This document shows positions 47,279-58,580 of a stretch of DNA of 58,836 nucleotides, one piece after another. The stretch is from Paraglomus occultum (taxonomy: Eukaryota; Glomeromycota; Glomeromycetes; Paraglomerales; Paraglomeraceae), in NCBI GenBank assembly GCA_910592205.1, contig CAJVPJ010000043.1, forward strand, positions 1 to 58,836. Reading direction: 5' to 3'. Positions within the stretch are counted from its first letter, which is position 1, and each line of letters opens with the position of its first letter. The position numbers and the translations under genes are program-made. The notes under the pieces are model-generated. The model was not told where the DNA came from. It saw only the letters and a list, made by a program, of their open reading frames with translations, and searched no databases.

Positions 47279-48099
47279 ATGTCGCGCAAAATCATTGTAT
47301 CAAATATCTCCTCGACCGCCTCTGAGAAGTCTGTCATGGACTTTTTCCTCTTCTGCGGTAAAATAAAAGAATTCGAATTGATAAAGTAAGCATCCAAGGC
47401 TATTGATATGGAATTTTAACTACAAGTGCAGCTTGCTCAACGTCGAAACATCACACACTGACAAAATCTGGTTTTCTTTCTCTTTCTCCTCCTCCTCTCA
47501 GAAACGTGTCATCTGACCAGCAGACTGCCTACATCATGTTCGAGCGAGACACAGCCGCCAAAACGGCCTTAATGCTTACAAACGCAGTCATCGGTGACAG
47601 TCAAATCAAAGTAACTTTAGCAGACGACGGTTCTTCTTCAGACGAAGTATCAGAACATGACGGCTACCTCTCTCAAGAAGACAAACCAAAAGCCGCCATT
47701 TTTGCCGAAATACTCGCTGCTGGCTTCCAGCTCCAGGATCACATTATCGAACGTGGGTTACAATTTGATGCGCAATACGGATTATCTAACAAATTCAAAC
47801 AGTACCTTGCACAGTTGCAAGAACAATTGAAAGTATTAGACGACAAGTATAAAGTTACCGAGTTGGTTACGTCAAAAGCTGTCGAATTGGATCAAAAGTA
47901 TCATGTGCAAGATAGCGTAAAGAGAGTAGCATCACAAGCCCAGGATAAGGCTAATTCAGCACTGTCTACTTTGACCGGTAAACGATTGGCAGACATCTAC
48001 TTTTCAACAACGAAAGTTGTGAGCGATGTTCATTGTGAGGCTAGGAGAATTGCTAATTTGAAGCGGTCACTAAAAGTCACAGAAGTCGCAGCTCACTAG
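47279..48099 (+). CDS. vip1: Vip1-like RRM protein (actin cytoskeleton protein VIP1 family)
   Basis: Two exons, 47279-47385 and 47502-48099 (donor GTAAGC, pyrimidine-rich acceptor CTCAG), give 234 residues. An N-terminal RRM starts SRKIIVSNISSTASEKSVMD and includes FFLFCGKIKEFELI and AYIMFERDTAAKTALML. A Ser/Asp-rich linker follows, then a helical C-terminal region with repeated VTELVTSKAVELDQKYHVQD-type heptads and AQDKANSALSTLTG. This is the architecture of S. pombe Vip1 and its filamentous-fungal relatives, which are linked to the actin cytoskeleton and stress; the molecular role is unclear. The ATG is the first in the spliced frame and has a TATA box upstream. Confidence 0.9.
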
Positions 48100-49126
48100 A
48101 CGATTACGCAAATACTTATATAATCATGAACGCTTATATATTATGATTCTTTTATATAATTACATTTTATATATACATTTCTCTTTCTCTTAATTTCATT
48201 TTTCACTTTATAGTCTGTCCAGTGTTTGAATTTCAACGTTTAAAACATGCTTTCGTTTTATTGTCATAATCTCGTTTCCTTTCTAACTTGACGTATTGAA
48301 AAAGGGAAAACGAGAATTCTTTTTCCATTTATTCATTCTCGGTCGTGTAAAGAGTTCAGGTTGGTCAAATTGCACAGTACAATATACTGCCTCTTAGAAC
48401 AGTGTCTAGTGCTTTGAGATGTTTACTCGTAAATAAACAAATAACATTCACTATAAACAGAGTGTTATCAAAACAGTCAAAGTATAAATAGTATGCTTAT
48501 CTAATGTATAAACATCAATAAAAGCATTAGCATCTTTTTTGTCCAAAACGACACAGTCGCAATGTTAGTGACTTGCAATCCACCATAACAGGTGTATCTT
48601 TGTTTCTTTCGTTGAGTCAATTATTTGCAATGAATTCAAATCAAGTTAGTAATAAAAGTAATCGTCAAAGTTCCTATGATTGATATTTAATTCTCTTTTC
48701 GACATAGTCGCCATATCTCCGCAATTGTTTCGCAAGTGTTGGGAAACGACTGTTCTTATTTTAGTACAATTTCTTACATAGGCACTCTTTCCGTAGCTTA
48801 TTTCCGTTGTTTATCTAGTTAGCCTTATTGGGCTTAAGCATTTATTAGCCCAGGCTATGTTTTCTTAAAATCTCCGAAGTACTATTCCTAGTATGCTACG
48901 ATCAACTCTCTTTTCAAGGACCTTATGAGTACCATCTGTGCTTTCCCAAATCGTAATTATTGATGAGTTTCTACGGCTTCCGCTTTATAAGGACCGATTT
49001 GCTTGAATTGATTCCTACGCTACGTCACTTGTAGTTTTTGATCAACCAGATCTTAGCATCCAATCAGATTACTTTGGGACAATTTCTTTTTCCGTGTTTT
49101 GTGCGGAAGGGCAAGTATTTGACGGC
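48100..49126. other. Intergenic between Vip1 and PPR genes
   Basis: 3' flank of vip1 and promoter of the PPR gene. AT-rich, no gene recognised. Confidence 0.5.
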
Positions 49127-51826
49127 ATGCTCGTTCGAACTTGCACGGGCTTTGCTTTTCTACTTCGAACTTTGTCTAACAAGCGTTTTCTTGGACATCG
49201 ATATAATAGATATTTGCACGGGCGTAGAGCTCCGCTGCCTGCTCTTACTGTACAACTTGATGTCAGTTCTAGAGAAGTTCACGCATTAAGCAAAGCAAAA
49301 CGTAATGTAAACGTTGTGCATTTAAGGCAATGGTTGCCTGAAAATTCAAAAAATGCATCAAGCAAAGGTTCGCTCGTTAGACGGTTCTCTCGTTCCACGC
49401 ATGATGTTAATGAAATAAATGTGGATAGTTCTCGGACAAAAGAAACCGTGTATGAAGCGGATGGGAGTGAAGCAACAATTGCTATTGAGGAAAAATCGCC
49501 TTTCAACAAAGAAACCGCGAGCAGTCAAGGACTTTTAGCTGGTAAACAGCTTATTAAAACATTTCGCAAGATTGCGACGAAAAATAAAAAAGAACACCAA
49601 GAGACTGTCAAAGAATATTCAGAAAGACAGTTAAAGATGCTATGGGAACTATACGAGATTCTGTGTTCAAATGACGAGGCGGAAGCTCAGCTCGTGATCC
49701 AGGATCTTATAGTCTTATTGAAATATATGGTACGTACCGGCGGAAACTACGGAGTCAGATTGACACGGATTAGAAACCATCTTACAAAGAGGAATGTGAA
49801 ACCGAGTGATAAACCTTATGCACTCATGATCGAACTTTGCAACAGGTATAGCTTATGGACCGAAACCATTTCGATATATTGTGAGATGATGGATAATAAT
49901 ATCATGCCCAAGGAAAAATCAGTTGTCGCAATAGTCGAGGCGTACAAACGTGTAGGGAATTTAAAAGGTCTGTTAGACAAACACGCAGAATACTTTAAGA
50001 AGCAAGCAACTATACCAAGCGGAATGTTTGCACTATTGATAGTAGCTTCCTTAGAGTCTGAAAAGAGAGATCAAGCAATGGAGTTCTTTGATCGAATGAA
50101 AGCGGCTAACGTTCGTCCATCCAAAACTATTTGCGAGGCTATGATCTGGCATCTAGCCCGATTCCAACTTACATACGACTCGGATTACATCTCACTCCCA
50201 ATAATGGTGCAATATACTTTCCGGCTGTACGAATTTGCCAAGTCTCTCGAGATTAAAATAAGTCATCAGGCTGCGAATCACCTTCTGGAAGCTCTTGTTG
50301 ACCAAGCTTTCATAAGTGAGTCGATTGTTGTGCTACAAGACTGTTTAGACAAAGGCAGGAAAATTCATAGCAGCTTGTTTAAACGCATATTTAATAATTG
50401 CGCGAACGCTGGTCGTGTTGGTGACGCTTTGAATCTTGTTGATATCATGCAAACTCGTAATATTCCTCTTGATGTGAATGCGTATACTTGTCTTATAAAA
50501 ATGTATGCGAAAAGACGGGAGATGAAACAGGCTGTCAAATATTACGAGGCCATGATTGAAGCACAGCAAGTCCCGAGCGAAGTCACGTACTTAACTTTGA
50601 TAAGCGGGTTTGTCAGGCAGTCTCAAATAGAAAAGGCGCAAGAGTATTTTGACTTACTGCGTAAGTCCCAAATTCCGTGTAATAAAATATATACCGCTCT
50701 TATGCATGGTTACCTACTTAAAGGGTTGATAGACAAAGTCGACGCGTTATACGATGATATGAAGTCGAATGGACAAGAACCAACAATGGTCACTTATAAT
50801 ATCCTTATTTATAATTCAACTTTGAAATTAGAAATGGAAACTGCCAAAGCCTTCCTTGCCGAAATGCGTTCCGTAGGGATCCAACCCGATGTTTCTACTT
50901 ATTGCATAATGGTGCAAGGATATATTAGAGAAGGCAACGTTAAAACTGCTTGGGATATTTATTATTCTATGGTGGAGCGGGGAATCGCGAGTAATCCCGT
51001 TGTTGCAACAGCATTATTGTCGGTGTATGGCAAGACTAGCGACTTGGAAGGATTAACGAAAGCCTGGAATATCTTGTTCAAACGTTCGTTTGAAGATGAA
51101 ATGCTTGATGAGGGAAAGGATACGCATAGACAGATTAAAGCCAAGCCCAATATCATCACTTACACAGTAGTCGCCCATTCTTTACTCAAAAAAATTACTA
51201 GCCCATTGGTCGCATACGAGCTGTACCAGAAATTCTGCGCAGAGTTGTTTGACTATTCGTTCGTGAATAGGGAAAGTAATTTAGGCACAAAGAGCTTATT
51301 TGAACATGCACGTACTCAGAGACTGAACCCGGATTGCGCTTTTTTTAATGTGTTTATTAGCATACTAGCAATACGACTTCAGAACATGTCACTTGCTACA
51401 AAGGTGTATCAAGACATGATACGACGCAGAGTATGGCCTGACGTCGCAACATATACAATAATGATGGCAGGGTATGGAATTAGAAATCGACCAGATGTAG
51501 CAGACAGTATATACAAGATTATGAAAGAGAGAAATATCGAACCCAACATATTTACGTTTACTGTTCTAGCAAGAGCGTGGGCATATCAGGATAATCTCCC
51601 AAAGATGCAGGAAATTCACGAAGAGATGCTATCTTGTGGAATCCTTCCTGATCAACGGGTATACTTAATATATAAGAAATTCCTTGAGAAAATGGGAGTG
51701 GCATCAAGCAGCGTGGAATGGGCAGAGGAAGAGAATAGAGAAGAATCTGATGATTTATTTGATGTTAGAAATCCTCTCAAGATGGCAACGACCTCTGCAT
51801 TATTTGAGGGTATCTCGTGCCGATAG
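49127..51826 (+). CDS. Pentatricopeptide repeat (PPR) protein, probably mitochondrial
   Basis: Single-exon gene of 899 residues from the first in-frame ATG. The open frame extends 33 nt upstream without a Met. The N-terminus is Arg-rich and non-acidic ([20 protein letters not shown]), consistent with a mitochondrial presequence. From about residue 230 to 860 it is a run of 35-residue helical hairpins with PPR signatures: [77 protein letters not shown] and [19 protein letters not shown] proteins bind organellar RNA for processing, stability or translation, so a mitochondrial mRNA target is inferred; no specific orthologue is assigned. The last 50 bases overlap the 3' end of CSN4 on the other strand. 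Confidence 0.92.
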   Translation: MLVRTCTGFAFLLRTLSNKRFLGHRYNRYLHGRRAPLPALTVQLDVSSREVHALSKAKRNVNVVHLRQWLPENSKNASSKGSLVRRFSRSTHDVNEINVDSSRTKETVYEADGSEATIAIEEKSPFNKETASSQGLLAGKQLIKTFRKIATKNKKEHQETVKEYSERQLKMLWELYEILCSNDEAEAQLVIQDLIVLLKYMVRTGGNYGVRLTRIRNHLTKRNVKPSDKPYALMIELCNRYSLWTETISIYCEMMDNNIMPKEKSVVAIVEAYKRVGNLKGLLDKHAEYFKKQATIPSGMFALLIVASLESEKRDQAMEFFDRMKAANVRPSKTICEAMIWHLARFQLTYDSDYISLPIMVQYTFRLYEFAKSLEIKISHQAANHLLEALVDQAFISESIVVLQDCLDKGRKIHSSLFKRIFNNCANAGRVGDALNLVDIMQTRNIPLDVNAYTCLIKMYAKRREMKQAVKYYEAMIEAQQVPSEVTYLTLISGFVRQSQIEKAQEYFDLLRKSQIPCNKIYTALMHGYLLKGLIDKVDALYDDMKSNGQEPTMVTYNILIYNSTLKLEMETAKAFLAEMRSVGIQPDVSTYCIMVQGYIREGNVKTAWDIYYSMVERGIASNPVVATALLSVYGKTSDLEGLTKAWNILFKRSFEDEMLDEGKDTHRQIKAKPNIITYTVVAHSLLKKITSPLVAYELYQKFCAELFDYSFVNRESNLGTKSLFEHARTQRLNPDCAFFNVFISILAIRLQNMSLATKVYQDMIRRRVWPDVATYTIMMAGYGIRNRPDVADSIYKIMKERNIEPNIFTFTVLARAWAYQDNLPKMQEIHEEMLSCGILPDQRVYLIYKKFLEKMGVASSSVEWAEEENREESDDLFDVRNPLKMATTSALFEGISCR

Positions 51827-53261
51827 CAATAACCACCTCCTCAACGTGATGACAAACACTCTGTATGGCCGCATCCCACTTTGCGCCCAACGCTCCACTA
51901 CTTTCAAAGAATATCAATCTTTCGATCTGATCAATGGTGCCTTGCATGCGACCTTGCTCAATCATCGAACTAGCAATCTGTTCGGCTTGTTCGGGCGAAA
52001 TAGCCAGCAGCGATCCGAGTTCCGCGAAAGTTATATTATTATACAACCGAGAGGCAGACAGCAGGTTATGCTCTATAACTGCACGATCAAGCACAGTTGT
52101 GCCGTCCGCAAGTACAGCACGCTGATGATCTTTCAACGTAACCGCGAATTCTTGAACTTCGGATGGTCGTAGAACGCGATCAAGATACATCTTTTCGAGT
52201 ATGGAAAAGTGCGGCAGCCGTTGGGCACGTTCATCTTTATAAAGCGTTGCGAGCATGCGTGAACGTGGGGGTCCGGCACCGGCGAGAACGGCGCATGTTA
52301 TTGCTGCGTTTCTGATTGTATATATATGCGTGAAATAAATTATGTCAGTAAAGACTAATGTATTCGCTTGCAAATAATATTAACGTCTTTGTTAGACCAA
52401 CAATGCACTTACAGACAATGTTGCTGCTCGTCCGGATGCAAATCGGATACATAGCTTAATTCGTGATATTTAGAACTGGCCTCAAGAAATTTACGTTTAA
52501 AATCGAGAATTCTTGCTTGCGATAATTTAAACGTTAAAAGGATTTCTTGGTCCTTGCAATTATGAACCAACAGAGCAGCACGACTTAAAAACGTTTCCGC
52601 CGAAACAGCTTCGTCATCTTCGAGCAATAAACGAACAATCTTTATATATATTTTCAGTTTATAGTCATCTGGAATGGTTCTATAAGCAATTGATCGATCA
52701 ATATTTAGGTGTAAGAAAAAATCGGCATAATTCAGTTAACGTTGACATAATACTAATAATTACCGATGCCCCGAATCCAACGGAATTCCTTGTAATACGC
52801 GAGCAGCTTCTTTCCAATCTTCCTCAAGTTCGTATATGTCAGCCAGCTTCTCACGTAAAGTAGATATCTATGGAATAAGCGCAAGTAATGACTACTCGCA
52901 TTAGCTCGTGGTAGGCCGCAATCGTAAGGGACCGATTCAGCCAGGTACGTACCTGTTCCTCAAAACTGACTATACGCGGTTGGACTTTATTTAATGCGAA
53001 ATGCAAGACTCGTCTTTTGATGCCAAGATCAGCTATTTTATCTACACCCTGAACAAAGTCTGATAGAACTTGGCGCGAGATCACAAGACCAACGTGTTCT
53101 TGCACTATGTAATCAACGAAAGTTTCTAAATCGTTAGCCAACGCATTCTGATCAGAGTTTGCGAGGCATATGTCTAGAGCAGCACGGTATTCGGCGGTTT
53201 TATCCTTTTGTGAGGAGATTTTGGATATTTCATTAAGACGCTGAGCAAGAGCTTCGGACAT
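51777..53261 (-). CDS. CSN4: COP9 signalosome subunit 4 (PCI domain)
   Basis: Scaffold subunit of the COP9 signalosome, which removes NEDD8 from cullins. Minus-strand exons 53261-52953, 52867-52764, 52679-52413 and 52311-51777 join in phase to 404 residues, close to the ~400 usual for CSN4. Landmarks: an N-terminal helical repeat region ([20 protein letters not shown]), [20 protein letters not shown] in exon 2, then [18 protein letters not shown], characteristic of CSN4. The PCI winged helix follows ([40 protein letters not shown]) with a C-terminal helix ([20 protein letters not shown]). Its last 50 bases overlap the PPR gene tail to tail. Confidence 0.95.
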
Positions 53262-54175
53262 TTTAGAAAAGAGATATTAAATATTCTTGTTAAAGTCAAG
53301 GGCTTTTTGAATCGTGACCCGACTAAGTAAGATCTGCAACAAGAATTACATCACACGATAAATATCGGTGCCGCATATGGTGGCAAATCTTTCTTTTCGA
53401 CTGCGTGAAATAAAGCTAAAAAGACTTTATTGAACAAAGGGAGGGTTGGTGGTAAAAATAAAGTTTTTTATTATCATGTGGACATGATGAATGTTATCAT
53501 ATATAAGATTCCCTTTATAGGCGGGGCAATAGCCTTGTAATAACGACAAAAGCTCTATAAATCGAATTACAGGCTTTGTTAATGGAGAGGAGCAGCTCAA
53601 GTACATCTTTATGGCATGGATTAGACGTTTGTGCGCGAAAGCCGAATTTAGAATTACAATCTGCACGCCCAGCATAATACCATCATTACAACTACAGAAT
53701 GGATCTTTGCGTTTGACTAAGAATGTAACGACTGAACGTTTCCCTTACTATTACGCTTTGTACATTTCGTCCTTCTCATTAACAACTGTTGAATGTTACA
53801 TGCCCAAATATTTAGTTACCCGCCAGTTGAAAGTTCAAATTCCTGTTGCCTACACTTGCCTCCAATAAAGCAGGCTTATATAGGCGGGTAAGTGTCGGTA
53901 ATTAATCTTATTTGCGGGATTATCAAGAATCTCTAATCATACATCACTTACTGTCATAGGTCAGGTGCTTATCAGGAGTCACAGGATCTGACTCAACATT
54001 CGTGTAACCCCAAATCGGTCTCATCTAAGCTTTCAAACTTGAGTATTATTCAGCTTAAAACACCCTGGTAAGGACGCTTTTAATTTCAAGTAATAGACTT
54101 TCAAAGATGGAAGAGCGTTTTGACGGATTTCTTATCTTTTCTGCAAAGTGTGCGTAATCATTACATTCTATTTAG
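53262..54175. other. Intergenic between CSN4 and C2H2 gene
   Basis: CSN4 promoter (left) and upstream region of the zinc-finger gene. A short ATG frame at 54108 (MEERFDGFLIFSAK) could be a 5' exon, but no splice to the next exon keeps frame. Confidence 0.45.
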
Positions 54176-54874
54176 ATGATATCTGTAATTAATACAGCTC
54201 TGTTTATCCAGCAGCCCGTTGAAGAGCAAACAGCAAGAAAGATTCTACCCGTGCGTACATGATAAGAGTATATTTGAGATATAGTAATCAACCGTCAAAG
54301 TTTTCTACTTGCACGTGGAAGACAATGTTATTAGTATTGCTGCTATGTATTTATTTACAATCAAATATTTCCCTTATGAACAGTAGCAACGTAAAACACG
54401 CGACGTGCCATGCAGGTATGCGATTATTAACGCACTTGGGCGGACCTCTTCTTACCTTTGTTGTTTGCTGTTTTATTAAATAATTTACTTGTTTCGTATG
54501 CCCGTTTTGTATAGTCTAGTCAACCTGTTGCCGAGACTACCTCTTCCGTTCAGACTTCGTCCAACGTACCCGCTATAATCCATACTGCAACTGTTGCACG
54601 ATCCGAGGCGAACCTCTTTCACTGTACTGTTGACGGATGTCCGAAGAAGTATAAGAATGCGAACGGTCTTAAATATCACAGAGCGCATGGTCATAGTCCT
54701 CGGACAGATAATGGCGAGAAGCCCTACAAATGCCAGGTGAATGGTTGTACAAAATCTTATAGGAACCCGAACGGACTGAAGTATCATTTAGATCACCATC
54801 ATTCAGGACAAAATGTCCAGATTACTAATAACACTGCCGTATCGGTGGATCAAAAAATATCTATTTCTCAATAA
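54176..54874 (+). CDS. Two-finger C2H2 protein of Sfp1/JAZF1 type
   Basis: The final exon, 54515-54874, is clear. It encodes finger 1 (FHCTVDGCPKKYKNANGLKY, ending HRAHGH) and finger 2 (YKCQVNGCTKSYRNPNGLKY, ending HLDHHH), joined by a GEKPYKC linker, then a Gln/Asn/Ser tail. The K-Y-[KR]-N-x-NGLKYH core is the hallmark of the Sfp1/JAZF1-type pair, which in yeast serves a TORC1-responsive activator of ribosome genes. The first exon offered, 54176-54250 (MISVINTALFIQQPVEEQTA), joins in phase 0 through a 264-nt intron, giving 144 residues; this 5' part is uncertain and the true N-terminus may be longer. Similarity to Sfp1 is limited to the fingers. Confidence 0.72.
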
Positions 54875-55399
54875 ACATGGTTCAGGCAACCGAAAGATAT
54901 AACGGTGAGTGTGTGATGCATTCCCAAGTATCTGCTGTGCTGTGATTATAGGTGAACGGTCTAACATTTGCATCAAATGGGTTATAAGGTCTAAATACGA
55001 TATCAACAGAACCAAGTTAATGGATTATGAGCAACGCTTCTTAAGAGCTTTCTCCGTGAAAAAAAAGGGGGGAAAACGCTGCCTTTAATTCATCTGTTCT
55101 CAAGTTGTCAACATTAATTGATAATGACTACTAATTGGTTAAACCCCCCTCTTATTTGGTAATGGGTGGGGACAAGCTAAAATTTTGGTATTAAATTGTT
55201 AATCTCAAAAGTATCAGGTTGTCATAGTCATCACGATCTACTTGCAAAGCGTTAAATAAAGAAAGTGCGTGAAAGCATGTGGACAATCTTTTGATATACG
55301 TCAGAATGTCACTTTTTCTTCACGTACAATACATTTGAAACGAATAATTTCTGGCTAGGAATAGAGTAGAGCTACAACACTGAAATAACCAAAAGGTTG
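54875..55399. other. Intergenic
   Basis: 3' flank of the zinc-finger gene; nothing else recognised. Confidence 0.45.
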
Positions 55400-55661
55400 T
55401 TTCATTTTAATGCCTATACGAATGAGATCACAAAAAAGTTCTTATCAACGAGTCTAATAATATCGATTAGGTCACCCCATACAAAAATGATCATTGGGAT
55501 CTGAAATTCCGATTTTACTGGTTCTGGAAATCTTTTTAGCTGATTCATCTATGATATGCGTTATTGAGGGTTTTCTTACACCTGTTTTTTTTTCCTGATT
55601 TGCACGATGACAATAGAAGCTGCATGACCTTTATTCCGAATTATGTATGCATTGTCACTAG

Positions 55662-55887
55662 GGGAGACGATCATAACGCCGAAAATCATTTCACCGACGT
55701 AAGATTTCACCGACAATCATTTCACTGAAAATCATTTCGCCGACAACACTACCAAAAAAGGATAATTTCGAAATAATGTTGGTGAATATGTCGGTGAAAT
55801 GATTGTCGGTGAAATGATTGTCGACGAAATGATTGTCGGTGAAATCTTACGTCGGTGAAATGATTTTCGGTGAAATGATACGGACCC
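55662..55887. mobile_element. hAT-like foldback MITE with 8-bp target duplication
   Basis: 226 bp flanked by direct GTCACTAG repeats (55654-55661 and 55888-55895). The ends are inverted (GGGAGACGATCAT left; GGGTCCGTATCAT as the reverse complement of the right end). The body is a large imperfect palindrome made of tandem units close to GTCGGTGAAATGATT (right arm) and AATCATTTCACCGAC (left arm). An 8-bp duplication fits the hAT superfamily. No coding capacity. Confidence 0.85.
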
Positions 55888-56113
55888 GTCACTAGTATGT
55901 TCTCGATCACAAACTGGACAGTGTGAAGATGTTATACGTGATAATGGAAAGGTGTCAGGATAATTTTCTAATGGGTATAAAATTCTGTATCCTTCAATGC
56001 TTTTTTCTTTAAGTATTAAATCTATCAATTCGAATCCAGCTTTTATAGTTTCAGTGGCTTTATTGTAAGAGTAAATTCGTATTTTAAAATTTTTTTGTGT
56101 TTTTTAAAGTTAC

Positions 56114-56134
56114 GCGTATGCGTATGCGTATGCG
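56114..56134. repeat. CGTATG microsatellite
   Basis: About three and a half copies of the hexamer CGTATG, inside the primase relic. Confidence 0.8.
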
Positions 56135-56865
56135 CTTTTGGACGTTTCATATATTCTGGTTGGCACAGGCTCTTGGACAGATAAAAGAGGGCTGTCTATA
56201 ACTGGTGTTTTTTTTTACCCGTACATGTTCTTCTGTAGCTTTAATAAATTTCGGGGTTCCGAGTATCCGCAAGGAGAATGAGCTCTTACTGTATTTGCGA
56301 TATTATCAACAATGTCTTTGCTTTGTAAACTAACTGGGAGTTTATTGCGGACAAGCTCAGTAAATACTGCAACCTTAGCAGTATTTTAAGTCGGAGGCCA
56401 AAAGTTGATATATTAATATGGAGTGACATTTCTACTGGGCGCTTGTTAAAGTGTTGAATTTCCAAACTTTCTTAAAAAGCACGACAAAGTAAATCCTGTA
56501 TTTCCTTAGGTGTAAGCTTAGGTTCGATTTATTAAACCTTTTTCTAGACAAATCAAAATCGATAATAGGACGAGGTGTCAATATATTCATGTAGTGAATG
56601 ACCTGTACGTTCTGTAAACATTGCCTCTATCCCATCTTCGGTATCTGTTCCAAGAAATTGTCTCGACACTATCGTCACGAATTTTATACATATATTCTGA
56701 CACGCTCCCGGCTTTGGGCTCTCGGTGGTAGAAGCCCCCGTTCCCTTCTTCCTCTTCCTCTATCTCTGGCTCGAAAATCTCCAGCTCTCCGGTGCGTAAG
56801 GGTCTTCGCATTGTTCCAAATTTTCGGAAGCAGGAATCTCGGTCGGCATATTAGGTAATACAGAG

Positions 56866-57724
56866 CATTGAATCCCTGATTCTTCAGTATACGCGGATAC
56901 AGTAGGTGTATTGTGTTCACTTTGGGTTTCGATGGTATATTATTCGCGAGAAAAAAGTTCAAAATGAAAAATTAATTCCTATAGACTACTAATACTAATA
57001 GAGGTGGATATATCATGTATATATCGTATACCATAGGAAAGAGTTTGACATTTTTTCTAGAATTCTATTTTTTACCTAAACAATTTAGACGAAATAGAAC
57101 AAGTATAGGAGAACAAGTTAAAACAAAAATAAACCGTTTATTCTCATGCCGTTATCCGTCCAAGTTGGCATATTTTTACCTGGACGAAACCTGGACGAAT
57201 TTTTTTCTTGGACGCGTGAATTAGTATAACACAGAAACGCATATAAGGGGTACGAGTAACTTTTTTTTAGCTTTCTCTACCTTTGAAATCAATAACAATC
57301 TGAAGAAATGCACAAGTATAAGGGCTCTTTTTCCTATAAGAACAATCATGCATGCAACGTTGAAATTAACATCTCACGGTTGAAAAAGTAAACCTTGATA
57401 TTGCACGAATATATTTCGCCGATAGTCAGAACAATCAAGTCGCGATTCCGAACGGATAGGATATCACACACAGCAATACTCTCGTGCCAATTACGAATCT
57501 AGGCGGGGTTCAACAGTGGCTAATAACTTGGTTTTCAAGTTATTCTTTACGTCTCAACGGTTTGAATTTCCTTGGACTAGACAATCTAAAACAGCAGAGT
57601 GTTCGAGGAAACTTTAACTCTGACGCTGTTAACGTCGTTTAAAATGCCATTTATTGCATTTCGTATTCACATATATATGTCGAAATTTCTTATTCACGGA
57701 TTGTATACACTCTATTTAGCTTTA
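56866..57724. other. Intergenic
   Basis: AT-rich, no gene or repeat recognised. Confidence 0.45.
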
Positions 57725-58098
57725 TTAGACAAAGAAAATACTATCTTTTTCTTCTCTTCCTTTGACGTTTTCTAACCATTGAGCACTTGGTCCGATCCTT
57801 ATTTCAGTTACTTGTTTGTTAAGCATGATGTTAAATAAATCGGTGTACCTTTCTGATGCTCGTTCCTTTATCAATAGCTCGAAATTACAGTATCAATAAT
57901 TTGATAAGAGGAGGGACGTTGTGCAGTGACAATAGATGTTTGAAGTGGTACATACGACGTTTCCACTACTCCCCTAGCAGCATCAACAGACCGTCGTTGA
58001 AGGCCGCATGGATTAACGTTGTCGACTATAAGACTTTTCCTTCTACTTTTGTTCCGCTTCTCGGCAATCAACATTAATTTACGGAATAATTCATTTTC
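57725..58098 (-). CDS. Possible two-exon gene fragment, unrecognised
   Basis: The minus strand shows two protein-like frames: about 58098-57878 (LFRKLMLIAEKRNKSRRKSL, then VDNVNPCGLQRRSVDAARGV) and 57877-57725 (LLIKERASERYTDLFNIMLN, then IRIGPSAQWLENVKGREEKD, ending FFV and stop). A GTATGT donor (about 57956-57951) and a TCGAG acceptor lie between them, but the phases do not match cleanly. It is either a gene with a splice I could not place or a relic. No family recognised. Confidence 0.25.
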
Positions 58099-58580
58099 CT
58101 ATTTGTTCGCATGGACAGACAAACAAGAAAAACGCTTGCGGTGCAAACCACGCCAATAGCATATCTTCAATGGAGTTGTTCTACCGGCGATATTAAAGAA
58201 TAAACGAAATAAATTTGCATCTAGCACGGGTTTTTTATTTAGAATGACACTTGGACCATACATACTCCCCCACCTCAATCATTTAATCGACACTGGCAGC
58301 CGAAAAATTGGTAGCCAAAGACTTACTGTTAATGAATTAATAGAGAGAGTGCGGTGAATTGGTAAGGCAAGGAACAATTATGAAATAAAGACTTTGATTT
58401 GATAACGTTGGGAGATAACATTTGCCAACGAAACTACGAACTACTCGTTATTTCGCACGCTTAATATGGTACACTTCTTGATTAGCGCTTGCTGACTTGT
58501 ATTTTGGGCATTGTTAAATTTGCGTCAAGGCTATGCAGTAATATCATAAACGAGCGAAAATTCCGTCGAACGCCTCAAGA

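Larger units (their letters stand above)
55400..56865 (-). pseudogene. Archaeo-eukaryotic primase-like replication protein relic, interrupted by a MITE
   Basis: Minus-strand pieces appear in order across several frames. They include an N-terminal segment near 56865-56600 (MPTEIPASENLEQCEDPYAP), TPRPIIDFDL near 56555-56535, EPKLTPKEIQDLLCRAF near 56515-56470, IVDNIANTVRAHSPCGYSEP near 56320-56260, and a zinc-knuckle-like SSHCPVCDREHTSD near 55945-55900. The last is continued beyond the MITE by DNAYIIRNKG (55655-55630). An acidic hhhDhD-type motif upstream of a Cys/His cluster is the arrangement of AEP primases, as carried by large DNA viruses and related mobile elements. Stops, frame changes and a 226-bp insertion make it non-functional. 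The family assignment rests on motif order only; host or virus of origin cannot be told. Confidence 0.55.

Noticed and set aside
46912-47325. 137-codon plus-strand frame overlapping the start of vip1
   Set aside because: It covers the vip1 promoter and first exon in another frame; the vip1 model has homology and a good intron.
55677-55880. CRISPR-like array (regularly repeated 15-mers)
   Set aside because: Units are inverted between arms, nearly contiguous without unique spacers, and bounded by a target duplication in a eukaryotic context; it is a foldback MITE.
55732-56028. 98-codon minus-strand frame with Ser-Pro-Thr-Ile-Ile repeats
   Set aside because: The repetitive part is translation of the MITE's tandem units; only its first ~50 codons belong to the primase relic.
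56020-56045. tRNA-like TTCGAATCC box
   Set aside because: No matching A box or cloverleaf around it; it lies inside the primase relic's reading frame.
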